Under the pieces are notes generated by a model. That model did no database searches, had not been told where the DNA came from, and saw only the letters and a program-made list of their open reading frames with translations. A DNA stretch of 64,000 nt, from contig OW121740.1 of NCBI GenBank assembly GCA_933228675.1, forward strand, positions 35,322,292 to 35,386,291. The letters run 5' to 3'. The stretch comes from Stomorhina lunata. Its lineage: Eukaryota; Arthropoda; Insecta; Diptera; Rhiniidae. The translations under genes were made by a program, and so were the position numbers. Each line of letters starts with the position of its first letter. Within the stretch, counting starts at the first letter, position 1. This document shows positions 59,601-64,000 of the stretch, piece after piece.

Positions 59601-61250
59601 ACTGCTTTCACTTACTTACTTAATTGGCCCATATCAACAAAGTTCACCAACAAAACTCCCTTTAGCTTTTTTTCTGATTGCACGCCCTAACAAGTATGAA
59701 GTCAAGGTTCTTGCACCTCTTGAAAATTCCGATCATTGTAGCATTTCCTCCTTTTTTTCGTTTACCGGACTTTGTAATGTTTCACAAACAACAACAAAAC
59801 GATTAACTTTCTTATACGAAAAAGGTCGTTGGGCTGAGCTCAACGAATTTTACAGGAATTTCAACTGAAAACTCTGTTTCCTCGGCAATAATGTCTGTGC
59901 CTCGACGGAAATGGTCTCCAATGTTATTAAGCTAGGAATGAAAATGTTTATCCCAGTGAAAAATATTTCGATTAAGCCTAAATTGAAAACTTGGTTCAAT
60001 ATGACGTGCAAACATGCAGTCATATCGTAATAACCAAAATCCAGTTACAGATTTCCAACGCAAACGCGCAAGACGTACATGTACAAAAGTGTTAAGTCGG
60101 AAAAAAACTCTGTACGAGCCAGTGCTGTAAAACGGGTTTTAGCGGATCTCAAGATAAACAAGCCTCCAGGGCCGGATGATATTCCAGCACTGGTCTTAAT
60201 GTAGTGCTGTTCTACGCTTGCGCGTCCATTAGCTAACATCTTCAGCGCTTTGTACCATGCCGGTAAATTTCCTCAGTGTTAGAAGGTTGCTTATGTTACG
60301 CCAATTCCCAAAAAGGGTGAGGCTTACAACCCTGAAAATTACCGTGGATTTCGTAGGGGACGCTCTACGGGAGACCTGCTAGCATTCCTATCGGAAAAAT
60401 GGTGTCAATCAATACATATTTCCAAGACGTTTGATAGAGTATGGCAAGGAACACTCCTATAAAAACTTATTGCTTTTGATGCCGGTAATAACTTTTCTTG
60501 ATTAATATCAAGCTTCCTCAAAGATCGTACTATACGAGTCTTTATAGATGGGATCTCATCAAACGAGGTCAATATTAATTTAGTCGTACCGCAAGGCTCT
60601 GTTCTTTATCCTTCTTTTTCTTCTGTTATCTTTGACTCTCCGTGGATCATAGGGCCTCAGAATTGGTTTCATTCATCAGGATGTTCTTGCATAAATAAGG
60701 CACCTCTAAAATCCTTGTGCCAGCTGCCGTAGCAGGGGGATTTCTCTCTTGATTACCCCTTGGAGTAGTATATTCTGTAATGTTGCTTCTTTCCATGCTT
60801 AAAACATCGTAAGTGCTAAGTCGATGGATGCTGAGTCCAAAGACAAGAGCCACGTTTATAGAGCGTGCTCGATCCGAGACATATGCCCCGCTTGTAGCCG
60901 CAAATACGCCGAAATGGCTCCTAGATAACTCCCCCTCACGTTAACCCTGACCTAGAATCAAACTCGGGTTGTTTACCGCATCTTCAACTAGGTTACTCAG
61001 GTTTCCAGGATGTACCACGAGAAGGTGGAATTGAATACAGTTATAACCTCTTAGCTGGAAACCCAGGCAACAACTGTATCCCATTTGCATCCCTGTTCTT
61101 TCTCCTATACTATTTCTATTATTTATATATGACCTACGTCAGACTTCCAATCCTATCTACTCCTTTGTAGATGATAGTAACATTCAAGTACTTCGCTTCA
61201 TCTGATCTCTGTACTATTTACACCACCTATATTGAAGCCGGTGCTTCAAA
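59600..61250 (+). pseudogene. LINE-D remnant with a SINE-B inserted in the RT domain
   Basis: Plus strand: the end of the endonuclease (KVLAPLENSDHCSISSFFSF, with the SDH motif), TTKRLTFLYEKGRWAELNEF, then LADLKINKPPGPDDIPALVL, CCSTLARPLANIFSALYHAG, ENYRGFRRGRSTGDLLAFLS, KTFDRVW. A SINE-B at 60614-61102 splits VPQGSVL from SPILFLLFIYDL. After it come SNPIYSFVDDSNIQ (active-site box with VDD for ADD) and CTIYTTYIEA. Many indels and a large deletion between ENYR and the RRGRST block; dead. Confidence 0.8.
60614..61102 (-). mobile_element. SINE-B, best full copy
   Basis: Minus strand from GGATGCAAATGGGATACAGT through GGAAACCTGAGTAACCTAGT, GAGTTTGATTCTAGGTCAGG (B-box-like), GGGGGAGTTATCTAGGAGC, to GAGGCCCTATGATCCACGGA and the tail AACAGAAGAAAAAG. 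Flanked by TGTTCTTTATCCT on one side and TGTTCTTTCTCCT on the other, a 13-bp target duplication with one mismatch. It interrupts the LINE-D RT between two codons of a known motif, which fixes both ends. Confidence 0.8.
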
Positions 61251-61254
61251 GCCT

Positions 61255-62790
61255 GTTTTGGAGCTTCTCGACTACTGATTGTAGAGTTGACCCGTAGGCT
61301 GCATTTTTCTCAGCGGTGGCATTGAGGCACTCCTCGTCATATCAAGAGTAATAGGTCGAAATTAAATAAGATTGTAGCTTGGTGACGTTAAACTTCATCC
61401 TAGCTCTAACAAGGTAATGATCGAAGTCCATATTGGCTCCTCGAATTTTACATACATCCAATAAACTTGATGAGTGCCTACCTTCAACTACAATATGGTC
61501 TAAATATCTGATTTTTTGAAATTAGATCGTTAGACGCCAACGTCGCTTTGTGGATTTCAAGGTGTTATTACCTAGTACTACTCACTAGCATATAGCGAGC
61601 CGCCACAAAGGAGATTAACCTCAAACCATTGTTAGATGTTACGCTGTATACCAAAGCCATTTTTCGCCTAATCTCTGCGTTAAAATCACCCAAGATTATT
61701 TTAACATCATGACGGGGGCAGCTATCGTAAACTTCCTCATGTTTATCGTAAAGGGCTTCTTTTATATCATCACCTATCTCCTCTGTGGGAGCGTGTGCAA
61801 AAATCAGATTTGACTCGTATTGTCGCTATCCTTTCGTTTACTATGTATAATCATAGATGAGCATTTTGCAGTACCAGTACTTTTTTAGTATTTATTTTCT
61901 TTTACTGATTACTGAAAGAAAAAATCAGTATTCAGTAATTGTTACTGATTACTTAAAAAAAATTTCAGTATTCAGTAAATTTTACTGATTATTGAAAAAA
62001 AAATTTCAGTAATCAGTAAATTTTACTGATTACTGCAAAAAATTCAGTATTCAGTAAATTTTACTGATTACGTAGTAGTTCGTAGTTCAGTATATTAGCT
62101 GTTTATTTTATAACTTGGTAATCAAAAGTTTTGCTGGGTTATTTTACTCCCTATTTGTAATTTAATAAGGCAAGTACCATAGATGGGCTTTTTGAAGTAC
62201 TATTACTTACTAAGTACATGACTACAATGACATTTCTGTCTAAAAATAAAAAAGTTTTTTTTTTGTAATTTTTGCTGAATAACTCTAGATATTGCAATCT
62301 AATCATTAAACAGTAAAATATACTGATTACTGAATTTATTTGCAGTATTTAGTAAAATTTACTGAATACTGAATTTTTTTCCAGTAATCAGTAAATTTTA
62401 CTGAATACTGCTATTGTTTTTCAGTATTCAGTAAAATTTACTGAATACTGATTTATTTTTTCAGTAATCAGTAAACATTTACTGATTACTGAAACGCTTA
62501 CTGCAGTAAAAAAGTAATGCAGTATGCCCATCTAATAGATGGCATCTATGACTATAATGAACCCGGAGACTACATTCCGTATTTTTTTTGCTGATCATGA
62601 ATCCGCAACCAAATTCATGCCTACTCTCATGGCAGCTATAATACTGGTCACCTTTTGGTTCACGAGGAGATCAATGTCCACAATTGAGATTAAGGAAGTA
62701 CCAATTAAGTCTCTTCATACCAAGTTAAGACCAATCAGAGCGGTTGCTTGGTATCCAACATCCCCTATATCACCCAAATACCCTAATTAT
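61255..62790 (-). pseudogene. LINE endonuclease domain remnant, split by a palindromic element
   Basis: Minus strand, right part (62560-62640): HEFGCGFMISKK and following. Left part (about 61530-61810): LIFAHAPTEEIGDDIKEALY, VKIILGDFNAEI, IRRKMALVYSVTSNNGLRLI. Then about 61380-61440: a DHYLVRARMKF-like piece in another frame. These are the endonuclease motifs of the CFDP2-like LINE type (HAPTE, GDFNA, DHYLV). The element at 61855-62534 separates the two parts. Confidence 0.75.
61855..62534. mobile_element. Palindrome-rich element of TACTGATTACTGAA units
   Basis: The ends TAGATGAGCATTTTGCAGTA and, read inward from the right, TAGATGGGCATACTGCATTA are imperfect inverted repeats. A third TAGATGGGCTTTTTGAAGTA lies in the middle (62183), so two units may be joined. 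The interior is alternating TACTGATTACTGAA and AATTTACTGAATACTG, able to form many short hairpins. Non-coding. Its ends resemble those of hAT-type MITEs, but no 8-bp duplication was confirmed. Confidence 0.6.
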
Positions 62791-62799
62791 ATTCTTTGT

Positions 62800-63845
62800 C
62801 ATTTTTAAGTTACATTCACATTCATATCCTTTGTTAATTAAATATGCAACTAATTAAATATTTTATATACAAGAGCGACAGGCAGTACATTAATGCTCTG
62901 GTCTCTGATCGTTGCAAATTAAAAAATTAACTGAAAAAAGTTAAAATTTTGCAATTTTTTTTCCCCTCCTTTGCTTTCCAATACACCTGCAAAACGATCA
63001 ACATATTCATTGATAGGGATAAAATGATTACCCACCAGCATCATAAATAACCATAATTTAATATTTTGACTCTTTTTAGCCTTATAATGGATTATTTTAT
63101 GGTTTATTGATTCCATACAAAACACCAACACATACTCGCCCTCAAGGGAAAACTTAACTTTGTTGCTTTAACACCCTTTCAACAGCAAAAGGGCAAACCG
63201 ACTGAAGTTACAACAAATACAACAAAGATTTTATGTACTGTATGCGAATAAGTATTGGTTATATACCCTTGTAACATACACACTTATCCGGACTTGCATA
63301 AAAACATCAGGATTTTTTATTAATAAATAAATATGAAAAATATATTTTTTTTTGGTGGTTGAATACAAACTTTTTTTTATATCCTTCAAGCATAAATATA
63401 AATCCATGTAAAATGTTGTATAACAAAATATTTGTGTGTGTGGTCTAAGGGCAAAAGCACTTAAGTCAATTTTTTAGAAAAGTTTAAAGATTAATTCATA
63501 AGACAAACAATGAACGTCCGTAAAAGTTATGAAGATGGAAGGAAGTTATTCGAACTCTTTAACAAAACAAACCAGAAGCCAATTAAACGTCAAATAATTA
63601 GAAAAAATTGGAACTAGATAGGCCACATACTATGTACTTCACAAGGGCCCCGACAGCATCACCAAAACTGCCCTAGACTGGAATCAGAAGACCTGGTCGT
63701 TCTAAAAACACATGGCGCAAAACCGTTTTTTAAGAAATGACCAATTTAATAAATCATAGAAGAAGTTAATCAATTTGTAATAATATAATGAGATGTAATT
63801 CTCCTGTAAAGGTCCTATGATCCCACGTAGAATGAGTAAAGAATT
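62800..63845. other. No gene seen
   Basis: AT-rich intergenic-type DNA. Open frame at 62919-63131 on the minus strand has no recognisable domain. Confidence 0.4.
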
Positions 63846-63849
63846 AAAA

Positions 63850-64000
63850 CAAGTAAGAAAGTGCTAAAATCGGTCAAGCCCGACCAAAGGTGTTATTTTT
63901 TCTGTAATCGAATAAAGACAAATAATTGCTAAATTTTGCCATCATACAAACATTTTCTCAAAACTTATATATTTAAGCTGTTTCCGTCATTTGGACTTAT
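63850..64000 (-). repeat. Repeat-E right end, cut by window end
   Basis: AACAAGTAAGAAAGTGCTAA, CGGTCAAGCCCGACCA, then AACTTATATATTTAAGCTGT match the copies at 56785 and 57258. It continues beyond the window. Confidence 0.75.

Overview
The window is AT-rich eukaryotic nuclear DNA from a fly, most likely a calyptrate dipteran (blow fly or house fly type). The reasons are short spliced introns of 53-70 nt, an Rpb4/Ada2a locus sharing its first exon as in Drosophila, a bicistronic modigliani-Tgs1 locus as in Drosophila, and a heavy load of fly-type transposons. The species cannot be named from sequence alone.

Host genes sit between about 7.2 and 24.5 kb. In order they are mRpL40 (+, three exons); three tandem two-exon mini-genes of 88-90 aa that look like the N-terminal part of a Copia-type Gag (+); Rpb4 (-), whose first exon is shared with Ada2a (-); a divergent bicistronic unit (+) encoding a Moi-like telomere-capping protein and the cap hypermethylase Tgs1, only 7 nt apart; and a HAD phosphatase of the HDHD2 type (-), convergent with Tgs1. 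Rpb4/Ada2a and moi/Tgs1 share a promoter interval of about 590 bp. I found no convincing host gene from 24.6 to 64 kb.

The rest is repeats. The left 7 kb holds broken Tc1-like transposases, LINE pieces and small elements. The right 40 kb holds: a Transib (RAG1-type) element with both ends and its CGCCG target duplication; about 3 kb of a 31-bp satellite with a 590-bp higher-order duplication; a related 30-bp satellite split by a 2.2-kb non-coding repeat; several LINE remnants; two almost identical mariner-type transposons with open transposase frames; one decayed irritans-like mariner inside a tandem duplication that keeps the empty site; and several copies of a dispersed repeat with an AACAAGTAAGA end.

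Two SINE-like families can be delimited inside the window. SINE-A has a tRNA-like head and a (TA)n tail. SINE-B has a (GAA)n-type 3' tail, with one full copy, one 5'-inverted copy and one tiny 3' fragment. The most novel item is the tandem trio of spliced Gag-like mini-genes beside Rpb4. Next are the apparent conservation of the moi-Tgs1 bicistron outside Drosophila and the Transib copy whose right end begins with the V(D)J heptamer CACAGTG.
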